From Prevotella sp. (GTDB lineage Bacteria; Bacteroidota; Bacteroidia; Bacteroidales; Bacteroidaceae), in contig JAFTFG010000016.1 of the NCBI GenBank assembly GCA_017449675.1, forward strand, positions 1 to 50,576: DNA of 50,576 bases. Reading direction: 5' to 3'. The notes under the pieces were generated by a model. It was not told the DNA's origin. It did not search any database and saw only the letters and a program-made list of their open reading frames with translations. The position numbers were made by a program, and so were the translations under genes. Shown piece after piece: positions 43,031-50,576 of the stretch; position 1 is the first letter of the stretch, and every line of letters begins with the position of its first letter.

Positions 43031-44485
43031 TTACTCCACGATGATGGGCTTGTACTTAGGAACAAGGGCCTTCATGATACACCAACCGATGAGGTAGGCG
43101 ACAGCACAGATGCAGAAGACAACCATATAGGCGGCTGGCTTGCCCTCGAAACCGAAGAACGAGAAGGCAGCACCCTGCCCGGCAGCCCAGTCGAAGAACT
43201 TACCAGAACCGAGGTTGATACTCATGGAGCCCAGACCACCTGCCATCGTTCCCAGACCGACAATCGTACCGATGGTAGACTTCGGGAACATGTCGCCGAT
43301 GGTAGAGAACAGGTTGGCAGACCATGCCTGGTGTCCGGCACCCAGCAGACCAATCAGAATAGCAGGCCACCAAGCACTATAGGCACCCATAGGCTGTGCG
43401 AAAAGACCCAGCACGGGGAAGCAAGCGAAGATAAACATGGCACGCATACGACCCAGGTAGGGGTTCATACCCTTCTTATCGACGAAATAGGTAGGCAGAT
43501 AACCGCCACCGATTGACAGGATTGTCACGATAGCATAGAGGGTGAAGATCAGGGCGATACCCATCGGAGAGTCGGAGGTATAGCCATACTGGTCACTGAA
43601 GTAGGCAGGAGCCCAGAACAGGAAGAACCACCATACGCCATCCGTCATAAACTTACCCACGAGGAACGACCATGTCTGCTTGTAGGTGAAACACTGGAAG
43701 AACGGGATAGTCTTCTCCTCTTTCTCTGCCTCACGATCCTGTGCCTCGGCAATGTCATTATCCTGTTCGATATAGTTCAACTCAGCCTGGTTGACACGCT
43801 TGTTCTTAGCGGGTTTGTCATACAGCCAGGTCCACAGACCCATCCAGATAAAGCCCAGGGCACCGATGATGATAAACGCCATCTCCCATCCCCAGGCACG
43901 AGCCAACAGGGGAATGGTGGCAGGAGCGGCAAGCGCACCTACTGAGGCACCACTATTGAAGATAGAGGTGGAGAACGCACGGTCTTTCTTGGGGAAATAC
44001 TCAGCAGTAGCCTTGATGGCAGCGGGGAAGTTACCTGCCTCACCGACAGCAAGGATCAAGCGACAACTCAGGAACAGCCATACCGAGATGGTAGCGATGG
44101 CGACAGCGGCATCACTGCCAGCCTGAACAGCACGCAGGGCCTCAATAGAGTCATAGCCCTCGACGGTCATAGCCACCCAACCGCAACCGGCATGCAGCAC
44201 AGCACCCAATGACCATACGAAGATGGCGATGAGGTAGCCCTTCTTGGTGCCCATCCAGTCGATGAACTTACCGGCGAAGAGGTTGGCGATAGCATAGAAC
44301 AGGGAGAACATACCGGTAATCGTACCGTAGTCACCATCTGTCCAGTGGAACTCAGGAGCAATAAAATCCTTCCATGTTAATGACAAGACCTGACGGTCCA
44401 TGTAGTTAATCGTCGTTGCCAAGAACAGCAACGCACAGATGACCCAACGGAAGTTGGACATTTTAGTTGTTTGTACAGGAGCCAT
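43031..44485 (-). CDS. MFS hexuronate transporter (ExuT-like)
   Basis: This 484-residue major facilitator protein of the anion:cation symporter group resembles ExuT-type hexuronate permeases. The family opening RWVICALLFLATTINYMDRQVLS is clear. The loop motif DWMGTKKGY follows helix 2, and VGEAGNFPAAIKATAEYFPKKDRA follows helix 4, giving twelve helices with a longer central cytoplasmic loop. It probably imports glucuronate, galacturonate or keto-deoxy-uronates with protons. Its place after kduI supports uronates. It is the last gene of the gatC-like, kduI, exuT-like operon, 49 bases after kduI. The spacer holds the 16-bp motif also seen before cmk. Confidence 0.88.
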   Translation of the reverse strand: MAPVQTTKMSNFRWVICALLFLATTINYMDRQVLSLTWKDFIAPEFHWTDGDYGTITGMFSLFYAIANLFAGKFIDWMGTKKGYLIAIFVWSLGAVLHAGCGWVAMTVEGYDSIEALRAVQAGSDAAVAIATISVWLFLSCRLILAVGEAGNFPAAIKATAEYFPKKDRAFSTSIFNSGASVGALAAPATIPLLARAWGWEMAFIIIGALGFIWMGLWTWLYDKPAKNKRVNQAELNYIEQDNDIAEAQDREAEKEEKTIPFFQCFTYKQTWSFLVGKFMTDGVWWFFLFWAPAYFSDQYGYTSDSPMGIALIFTLYAIVTILSIGGGYLPTYFVDKKGMNPYLGRMRAMFIFACFPVLGLFAQPMGAYSAWWPAILIGLLGAGHQAWSANLFSTIGDMFPKSTIGTIVGLGTMAGGLGSMSINLGSGKFFDWAAGQGAAFSFFGFEGKPAAYMVVFCICAVAYLIGWCIMKALVPKYKPIIVE

Positions 44486-44507
44486 ATTATTTAAGTTTTT
44501 CGTTATT

Positions 44508-44523
44508 TCGATATTACGATATC
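44508..44523 (-). repeat. 16-bp leader motif, copy 2 (upstream of the ExuT-like gene)
   Basis: Read on the minus strand this is GATATCGTAATATCGA, identical to 3715-3730 and in the same orientation to its downstream gene, here 22 bases before the ATG. Similar TATCGATATT bases occur in the leader of the GatC-like gene (about 46908-46917). Confidence 0.6.
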
Positions 44524-44534
44524 CGATATTTCGA

Positions 44535-45521
44535 TTATCTTAGGTCACTGACTGGGATATTGTCCTTGTCGTTATAGTTCAGGTTCTCACCAGCCATACC
44601 CCAGATAAAGGTATAATAATAGGTGGCAGCAGCGCAGTGGATGCTCCACTCCGGCGACATGATAGCCTGCTCGTTCTTCAGCCAGACCACACGGGTCTCC
44701 TGAGGCTCACCCATGAAATGGCTCACCTGCTGACCCTCGGGCACATTGAAATAGTAGTATGCCTCGATACGACGACCATGGGTATGGGCGGGCATCGTAT
44801 TCCACACACTACCTGCCTGCAACTGGGTGAGTCCCATCTGCAACTGGCACGGTCCCTCCTCCAGCGAGGTGTTCACGATCAACTGGTTGATGGTGCGCTG
44901 ATTACTCTCAGCAAGAGTACCGAGAGGTTTTTCCTTGGTACCTACGATGGTTGCCTTCAACGACTGCACCTTTCCGTTCTTACGACCGTCGAGGGTCACC
45001 CACTGTGTCTTGTAGTGCTGGTGGGCAGTAGCGGAGTTCAGATAGAACTTAGCGGGTTTCTGAGGATCCTTCGAGCGGAAGATGACCTCCTTGTTGGAGT
45101 CAATGTCCTTGCCGTCCTTGTCCTTGCCCAGCCATCCGCGACCGACATAGAGTGCCTCACTATAGCCGAGCGGGTATTCCTGTCCGTCGACGATGACGAC
45201 ACCATCACCACCGGTATTGATGATACCCAGTTCACGGTTGCGCATGAAATAGTCGGCACGCAACTGCGGATGCGTCTCTAACTTCAGGTCTTTCGTGACA
45301 GGCATGGCACCACCGTAGATGAAACGGTCATACATTGAATAGGTCAGGTTAATCTCGTCGGCAGCCATCACCTTCTCCATCACGAAACGGTCACGCAGTG
45401 TCTGTGTGTCGTAGTGCTTCACGTCGGTAGGATGACATGCCTGCTGGAAATTCATGGTCTGCTGAGCAGAACCAACCGAAACAGTTCCCATAAGCATTAA
45501 TGTCAAAATTGTCTTTTTCAT
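44535..45521 (-). CDS. kduI: 5-dehydro-4-deoxy-D-glucuronate isomerase with a signal peptide
   Basis: This 328-residue cupin isomerase converts 5-keto-4-deoxyuronate to 3-deoxy-2,5-hexodiulosonate in pectin and unsaturated-uronate breakdown. The zinc ligands are all present: H246, H248, E253 and H295 match E. coli H196, H198, E203 and H245 with a constant offset of 50 (E. coli positions from memory). The protein is 50 residues longer than the usual 278. Part of this is a clear N-terminal signal peptide ([20 protein letters not shown]), and part is a lysine/aspartate-rich insert at about 130-144. Export of KduI is unusual. It lies 7 bases after the GatC-like gene. Confidence 0.93.
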   Translation of the reverse strand: MKKTILTLMLMGTVSVGSAQQTMNFQQACHPTDVKHYDTQTLRDRFVMEKVMAADEINLTYSMYDRFIYGGAMPVTKDLKLETHPQLRADYFMRNRELGIINTGGDGVVIVDGQEYPLGYSEALYVGRGWLGKDKDGKDIDSNKEVIFRSKDPQKPAKFYLNSATAHQHYKTQWVTLDGRKNGKVQSLKATIVGTKEKPLGTLAESNQRTINQLIVNTSLEEGPCQLQMGLTQLQAGSVWNTMPAHTHGRRIEAYYYFNVPEGQQVSHFMGEPQETRVVWLKNEQAIMSPEWSIHCAAATYYYTFIWGMAGENLNYNDKDNIPVSDLR

Positions 45522-45528
45522 ATTTCTA

Positions 45529-46896
45529 CTATTTGTTACTCTTTTCTTCTTTTGTAATGCGCTGGCGGTTCCAGACGACCATACCGATGGTGATGAGGGT
45601 CAGGATACCGGCACCTACCCACTGGAGGTTGTTTACGCATTTATAGATGACCCAACCGAAAAGTGAGGAGGCGAAGTCAAGTGCACCGGCCTGGAAGCCC
45701 TCCGGAATCTTTGCGGCAGGGTCTTGTGTCTGCGCATATACCGTCTGGGCGGCCTGTGTGAAGGCGGGAGCCATGTCCGTGACGAACCACAGACCAATAC
45801 CCACCGTAACAATACCGATGATCAGGGTCTTCACCACGTTACCCTTCGTATAGGGCAGTACCATCACGAACACATAGAACATGCCGGCCAAGGATGCCAG
45901 AGGCAGGAACTCATTACCTGGCAGGATGACAGCCATCAACAAGGCAAGGGGTATCAGGATCAGGGATGCCACCAAGGTGGTCGGATGACCGATAACCAAT
46001 GCGGGGGACATACCGATATACACTTTCTTGCCAGCCCACTTCTTCTGCACCACCTCCTGTGTCTTCTCAGCGATAGGTTTCAGACCGTCGATGAAGAGTT
46101 TGGTGATACGGGGTATCAACTCCATCACAGCACCCATCGTCACGCCCAGGAACAGGATTTTCTTGATGTCCAACTGTGCCACGGCACCAATCAAAGCACC
46201 GACGATGACACCCAGTACGATAGGCTCACCGAGTACACCGAATTTCTTTTTCAGTCCCTCTGCGTCAATATCAAGTTTCGAGAAACCGGGAATGCGGTCC
46301 AGCAACCAGTTGATGCCGATAGCAAAAACGGTGAAACTCTGACAGAAAGGCTGTGGAATGGAGATACCGTCCATATCGTCATAGTAGCCTTGGAACTTAT
46401 CAGCGGTCAGATCCGCCATCACCAAGGTAATGATATAGCAGACAATGGCTGCGAAATAGCCCCAGGCAAGACTCTGGTCCATCACGAAATAGGCCACAGC
46501 ACCGATAAAGGCGAAATGCCAGTAGTTCCACAGGTCGATATTCACGGTACGGGTACATCCTGTGATCAGCAACAGGAAATTGACACCCAGACAGATTGGG
46601 ATGATCAGCGCACCCACCGCCGTGTTATAGGCGACGGCGGCGGCAGCGGGCCAGCCCATATCGAAGACACCCAACTGCAGGTCATAGAGTTTGGATATCT
46701 CACTCAGGGGAGAACCGAAGTTCGTCGTCAGCAATGCTGTGACAATACCCAGTCCCACGAAACCGACGCCCACATACAGACCCGATTTGAGAGACTTTCC
46801 GAACTTCATACCAATACACAGACCGATGATCGTAAACAGAATGGGCATCATCACCGATGCACCCAGACTGATGATATAACTAAAGACTTGTTCCAT
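45529..46896 (-). CDS. GatC-like PTS EIIC permease without PTS partners
   Basis: This is a 455-residue membrane protein of the PTS galactitol/ascorbate EIIC superfamily. It has ten or more hydrophobic segments, the opening [31 protein letters not shown], and a cytoplasmic segment [28 protein letters not shown], both typical of GatC. No EIIA, EIIB, HPr or EI gene is nearby, and Bacteroidales generally lack a PTS, so it probably works as a facilitator or ion-coupled permease without phosphorylation. Its operon partners (kduI and an ExuT-like gene) point to a uronate-derived substrate rather than galactitol. It is the first gene after the promoter at 46949-46979. Confidence 0.85.
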   Translation of the reverse strand: MEQVFSYIISLGASVMMPILFTIIGLCIGMKFGKSLKSGLYVGVGFVGLGIVTALLTTNFGSPLSEISKLYDLQLGVFDMGWPAAAAVAYNTAVGALIIPICLGVNFLLLITGCTRTVNIDLWNYWHFAFIGAVAYFVMDQSLAWGYFAAIVCYIITLVMADLTADKFQGYYDDMDGISIPQPFCQSFTVFAIGINWLLDRIPGFSKLDIDAEGLKKKFGVLGEPIVLGVIVGALIGAVAQLDIKKILFLGVTMGAVMELIPRITKLFIDGLKPIAEKTQEVVQKKWAGKKVYIGMSPALVIGHPTTLVASLILIPLALLMAVILPGNEFLPLASLAGMFYVFVMVLPYTKGNVVKTLIIGIVTVGIGLWFVTDMAPAFTQAAQTVYAQTQDPAAKIPEGFQAGALDFASSLFGWVIYKCVNNLQWVGAGILTLITIGMVVWNRQRITKEEKSNK

Positions 46897-46948
46897 TGTA
46901 GTACTTAAAAATATCGATATTCTTCGTTTGTTTTAGCCTATTTGTTTG

Positions 46949-46979
46949 CAAAGATAGTGTAAATCGAGCGAAATACAAA
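46949..46979 (-). promoter_or_regulatory. Promoter of the gatC-like, kduI, exuT-like operon
   Basis: On the minus strand TTTG (46976-46979), a 19-bp spacer and TATCTTTG (46949-46956) match the consensus. The expected start near 46943 gives a leader of about 46 bases. Confidence 0.65.
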
Positions 46980-46997
46980 ATAAATCCACATTTATTT

Positions 46998-47035
46998 TAA
47001 AAAAGAGGTCCGCCTCCACAAAGAGACGGACTCTT
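46998..47035 (-). terminator. Terminator of the lyase and small-peptide transcript
   Basis: On the minus strand AAGAGTCCGTCTC pairs with GAGGCGGACCTCTT (one G-U pair, one bulge), followed by six T residues. It separates the lyase transcript from the downstream uronate operon. Confidence 0.8.
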
Positions 47036-47052
47036 ACTGAATCTTCTAGCAA

Positions 47053-47247
47053 TTACTTCAGCAATTGTTCTATCATACTGTTCGGTCCACCAAAGAGCAG
47101 TTCCTCATCTTCGCGCGACAAACCTACATCGCCATCGCCAGCATCTCCACTAAGAATATTACTTCCATTAGCAGACCCAGCCAATAGACTTGTTGCTATT
47201 CTCATATCCACGACTTCCGTCTGTGGGGACATATAAACTTTCTTCAT
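47053..47247 (-). CDS. Small acidic peptide of unknown function
   Basis: This 64-residue protein starts MKKVYMSPQTEVVDMRIATS. It has a Gly/Ser/Asn-rich middle (LLAGSANGSNILSGDAGDGD) and an acidic end (EDEELLF). A strong Shine-Dalgarno sequence (AAGGAGGG) lies 7 bases before the ATG. From memory, short proteins beginning MKKxYxxP are common in Prevotella and Bacteroides, often next to exported proteins, but no function is established. It lacks a normal signal peptide. It starts 15 bases after the lyase stop, in the same transcript, and ends before a terminator. A leader-plus-core precursor layout is possible but unproven. Confidence 0.7.
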   Translation of the reverse strand: MKKVYMSPQTEVVDMRIATSLLAGSANGSNILSGDAGDGDVGLSREDEELLFGGPNSMIEQLLK

Positions 47248-47262
47248 ACATCTGCCCTCCTT

Positions 47263-50200
47263 TTATTTAATGATGACCTTTTTACCATTCACAATATAGA
47301 AACCTTTCTTAGGATAGAGCACACGACGACCCTGTAAGTCGTAGTATTCCTGATTCTCCATGTCCGTTATAATATCCTCTATACCGGTAGTTCCACCAAT
47401 ACCAAGGAAACTACGAGAGCCAGCCCCGTCTGCTGTCAGATAAGCATGATTTGCAGTCACGATAACAGTACCTGAAGTGACTTTCGCAAAACCGACCTCA
47501 GCACCGCTCTTTTTCAGAATATAACTATTCTCAGGAACCTTGGTCGAAGCATAGACACCGGTCAGTGCCCCATACTGAGGAGCATTCGAGTTGGTCGTAC
47601 CATTAGAGGTAAAGGTATAAGTACCAGCAACAGCATTGATCAGCACAGGCTGATTGGCTGTAATCACATTCACCTCTGTCGTCTTCACCTGATCTTTTCC
47701 CGCTGTGTAATTTACCGTATAGGCTCTCACACCACTAGGCAAAGCAGCGCCGAAGGGTAATACCAAGGTAGCAGCACCAGCATCAGAAACGGTAATCTCG
47801 ATGGATGTTTCTGTCTTACCATACATCAAAGTACCAAAGCCCAACTCGTCGGTTGATGTACCTTCAGCCTCACCCCAGGAATTCTGCTGACGCATATAGT
47901 CTACCCATTGTTTGGTGTAGATATCTGACTTACCTGCATTCACTGCGTAAGCGTGGAATAGTTCCCATGAAGGGCGAACCGTACCTCGTTCTGCTTCCGA
48001 GAGTGTTGCCATAGTGCTATGATCTGCCACGGTATAAGAGGTATAAGGAACCTTGGCAGCACCATACATAAAGTTGTCACTGGCATCCTTCAGATTATAC
48101 TTGCCCACATACTCTGCCATTTCCATGGCTTTGTAAGGAGTAAACAGGTCTGTTCCCTGACTCTGTGCCATCTGACAGAAAGCGCCCAACAGTGTAATGT
48201 CAAGGGTCGCATGTCCTTGGTCACGTCCACTTTCCTGACATTGTGCCAGTGTCTCATCACTATCCGGATCGCTGTGTGTCGCCACTACGGCTTTCGACTT
48301 ATTACCATTTCCTGCACCATTATTGACATAGTCGAGCGCATAGTCCACCAATGCCTGGTCATCGCAAAGTACACCTACTGAGTACATCGCTGTCAATGCT
48401 GCCAAATCCCAGTTCAGCCAGTAGTGCTGAGGATCTGCATTCTTATGGTGATTTCCCAAGAAGAGGATAGCAACATCGGCAAAAGTCTGACGAATCCAGT
48501 TCTGGAACTTCGTAAAGTCAGCAGCCGCCCACCCAGAATAGCCACGCAACAGTTCTGCGGCATTGGCAAACTGATAGGCCTGAATGGTCATCAGATATTC
48601 ATTCGGATCGGGTATATTATTGTTGTAGCCTGTCAAGCGAAGCATACCCTTATTAACTGTTGCCCAGTTATTCAGGATATTCACTGCGGCAGTAGCAGCC
48701 GCCGTACTCCCCTTCAACTGATAGCGCAGTGCTAATTCGTAGGCCAACTTAGCATCCGTTGCAGCACGGCTGAAATTTCCATAATCCGCATAGGTGTCAC
48801 TCCAGTGTGAGTCCATACGTTTCAGATACTCAACGGCACCGGCAGCAGATCCTCCGCTCTGATTCTCCAAACGGCTGTAGGCTGCTGCTGTCAGGGCATC
48901 ACCAGCAGTGATTCTTGCCTTTACGGCATTGATATCCGCACTGGTATGTAACAACCCTGGATGCGTATAACTGTTGGCAACAGGTAACGGCATAACATAA
49001 ATGCCATCCTGTTGTTGTGACAGACGGAAGGTACTGCAAGAGAACTTGCTGGCATCACCTCCCTCTACGAGTAGGCCATAGGCATAGCCGGCTTCTGTCA
49101 CCAATGTCGTTGTCGACCCCATCGTAGCACCGGTGGCTGTTATCGTCAATCCCTTGGCCACATAGATTGATGGTATACCGATAGCACCTTGCAGTATCAG
49201 TTTTCCACCAAGTTTATTGACAACAGCAGCATCAGCAGTGGTCACAACATTCTGTATCGTAACATTATTCAGGGTCGTCGTACCATTATTACTTGCTTCG
49301 ATGACGGCGGCAGAAGTACTGATGCTCTGTCCATCGATTGTCATATCCTTCAGCGTCAGTGAAGCATTCTTCTCACCAGTACCCGGCTTCACGGTCAGGA
49401 ATAACAGACCGTTCGTATAGTCCGTAGCACGTTTGATGGTATAATTTGCACCATCGATGGTGACAGCCTTATTCTGCACGTTGATACGAGAAGACACTTC
49501 CTGATCGGCAAGCAGTGTGATGGTCTCCCCATCCTGTACAGCAGACATTGCCATAGCGACATCCGCATAACCCTTAGTACCTATCTTTGCAGTAGGTGCT
49601 ACTATTTTCAAGTCACTACCTGAAAGCCCCAGTGCCCAACTGTCATTAGTCAGACTAAAGCGGTCTGCGAAGGATGCCTTCACACCTACGACGACAGAGA
49701 TTCCTGCTATGAAAACATTGTTAGCATTCGTGCTCAACCAGTCAATCGTGATGACATTGGAAGCAGTAAAACTATTATCGTCAACCTTGATACGTCCGTT
49801 CACCTGCGTATCACTCTTGTACTCGGCTGTCGCACAGATATTCGTACCAGAGCAGTCACTGTCAATATTCAGGTAGCCCTTCAATACCAACTTATCATTA
49901 GTCACACGCTCATTATAGAAGAATCCTTTTGCCGGATTCTTACTGTTTTTGACAGTAATACCATCCAAGGTTATCACGCCATCAGCATTACCACCTTGAC
50001 AGAGTGCACTCTGGTTGTTCAGGTCGAAGTTCTGGAACGTGACGTTCTTCAACGTAATATTAGCAGTTTTCTCACGTTTGGTAATCGGATAGGCACCCAT
50101 CTTATTGTTTTGTCCATCGAGAGTAATGGCATAGTCACTGCTACCGACAACCAGATTAGCATTATTCTCATTGGCAAGGAACCACATCTGGTTCGTATGT

Positions 50201-50576
50201 CCCTTGATGGTGATGTCCGCCTTCGGGGTGATGGTCAGCGTATGCGCCTTGTTCCATGTGCAGCGACCCGTCAGTGTCTGGTCCTCATAGACCTCCAGTT
50301 CGGTGTCTGCATCCGTCAATGCCGCAAAAGCAGCATTCAAAGAGGAATAAGTAACACCTGTCGTCTTATTGACCACTGTAGGTGTCTCAATGGTAGCCAC
50401 CAAGGTAGGACGGTTAGTCTCTGCCGTAGCAGTATTAGAACTCTGGAACTTACGAGAAGAGTTTGACTTAAGACTCTTGTCTGTAAACATCAGAGTGAAA
50501 GTTCCGTCTTCTGATGCACTGGCCTTTACTGTTGCCAGTGCCGTACCGCTGATGGTAAAGGTAGCCTTGGCGGGAC
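47263..50576 (-). CDS. Large exported alginate-lyase-like protein (5' end outside window)
   Basis: At least 1,100 residues are visible; the frame stays open to the window edge, so the start is missing. The N-terminal half is built of beta-strand repeats (ITLDGITVKNS, LTLKDMTIDGQS, TTLNNVTIQNV) like a right-handed parallel beta-helix. The second half begins HPGLLHTSADINAVKARI, the opening of the alginate-lyase superfamily (PF05426-like), and includes HYWLNWDLAALTAMYS and CQESGRDQGHATLD as likely active-site segments. It ends in YDLQGRRV and GFYIVNGKKV, a type-IX-like tail. Substrate may be alginate, glucuronan or another uronate polymer. It precedes the uronate operon, supplying a likely source of unsaturated uronates. 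Confidence 0.8.
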   Translation of the reverse strand, partial: PAKATFTISGTALATVKASASEDGTFTLMFTDKSLKSNSSRKFQSSNTATAETNRPTLVATIETPTVVNKTTGVTYSSLNAAFAALTDADTELEVYEDQTLTGRCTWNKAHTLTITPKADITIKGHTNQMWFLANENNANLVVGSSDYAITLDGQNNKMGAYPITKREKTANITLKNVTFQNFDLNNQSALCQGGNADGVITLDGITVKNSKNPAKGFFYNERVTNDKLVLKGYLNIDSDCSGTNICATAEYKSDTQVNGRIKVDDNSFTASNVITIDWLSTNANNVFIAGISVVVGVKASFADRFSLTNDSWALGLSGSDLKIVAPTAKIGTKGYADVAMAMSAVQDGETITLLADQEVSSRINVQNKAVTIDGANYTIKRATDYTNGLLFLTVKPGTGEKNASLTLKDMTIDGQSISTSAAVIEASNNGTTTLNNVTIQNVVTTADAAVVNKLGGKLILQGAIGIPSIYVAKGLTITATGATMGSTTTLVTEAGYAYGLLVEGGDASKFSCSTFRLSQQQDGIYVMPLPVANSYTHPGLLHTSADINAVKARITAGDALTAAAYSRLENQSGGSAAGAVEYLKRMDSHWSDTYADYGNFSRAATDAKLAYELALRYQLKGSTAAATAAVNILNNWATVNKGMLRLTGYNNNIPDPNEYLMTIQAYQFANAAELLRGYSGWAAADFTKFQNWIRQTFADVAILFLGNHHKNADPQHYWLNWDLAALTAMYSVGVLCDDQALVDYALDYVNNGAGNGNKSKAVVATHSDPDSDETLAQCQESGRDQGHATLDITLLGAFCQMAQSQGTDLFTPYKAMEMAEYVGKYNLKDASDNFMYGAAKVPYTSYTVADHSTMATLSEAERGTVRPSWELFHAYAVNAGKSDIYTKQWVDYMRQQNSWGEAEGTSTDELGFGTLMYGKTETSIEITVSDAGAATLVLPFGAALPSGVRAYTVNYTAGKDQVKTTEVNVITANQPVLINAVAGTYTFTSNGTTNSNAPQYGALTGVYASTKVPENSYILKKSGAEVGFAKVTSGTVIVTANHAYLTADGAGSRSFLGIGGTTGIEDIITDMENQEYYDLQGRRVLYPKKGFYIVNGKKVIIK

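Noticed and set aside
45724-46908. Long plus-strand open frame (394 codons) opposite the GatC-like gene
   Set aside because: It is antisense to a clear membrane-protein gene, is rich in His, Gln and Asp without any fold pattern, and has no promoter or ribosome-binding site.

Overview
This window looks like a chromosomal segment of a Bacteroidales bacterium, most like Prevotella or a close relative. The signs are: promoters of the Bacteroidetes type (TTTG, about 19-20 bp, TAnnTTTG), the type IX secretion protein PorQ, exported proteins ending in a 'YDLQGRRV...GxYI' style tail, a Bacteroidetes-type alpha-2-macroglobulin, DUF1573, DUF4954 and a Bacteroidetes HU-like protein. This is inferred from gene families and signals; no 16S sequence is present. 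No phage, insertion sequence or CRISPR array was seen, and most of the window reads as core genome.

Layout. 1-2.7 kb: a minus-strand run tonB, polyprenyl synthase, TatD hydrolase and tRNA-Ser(GGA). 2.7-4.4 kb: divergent porQ and cmk. 4.4-13.1 kb: a minus-strand operon of alpha-2-macroglobulin, DUF1573, meaB and ispH. 13.2-14.5 kb: a MATE transporter. 14.6-19.8 kb: plus-strand membrane protein of unknown function, ADP-forming acyl-CoA ligase and cellobiose phosphorylase (GH94). 19.9-22.5 kb: clpB. 22.5-33.3 kb: a tight six-gene minus-strand run hflX, DUF4954, M16 protease, class I fumarase and two tandem M6 metalloproteases. 33.4-34.2 kb: nagB. 34.2-34.75 kb: a gene remnant and a palindromic 22-bp repeat array. 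34.75-37.2 kb: HU-like protein and GH97. 37.2-42.1 kb: minus-strand dnaA, MCE/MlaD, cell-wall amidase, folB and an orphan ribonucleotide-reductase C-terminal domain. 42.2-43 kb: nitroreductase. 43-46.9 kb: a uronate operon (orphan GatC-like EIIC, KduI with a signal peptide, ExuT-like transporter). 47-50.6 kb: a small acidic peptide gene and a large exported alginate-lyase-like protein cut by the window end.

The most unusual part is the right end. A secreted lyase-like protein would release unsaturated uronates. KduI, normally cytoplasmic, here carries an export signal but keeps all four zinc ligands. It sits between an ExuT-like symporter and a PTS-type EIIC with no IIA or IIB partner. Together they suggest uronate isomerisation in the periplasm followed by import through non-PTS permeases. 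Other notable signals are an approximately 82-86 bp promoter-bearing intergenic element present twice (14.5 and 42.1 kb), four 22-bp palindromic repeats upstream of an HU-like gene, and a stand-alone ribonucleotide-reductase C-terminal domain.
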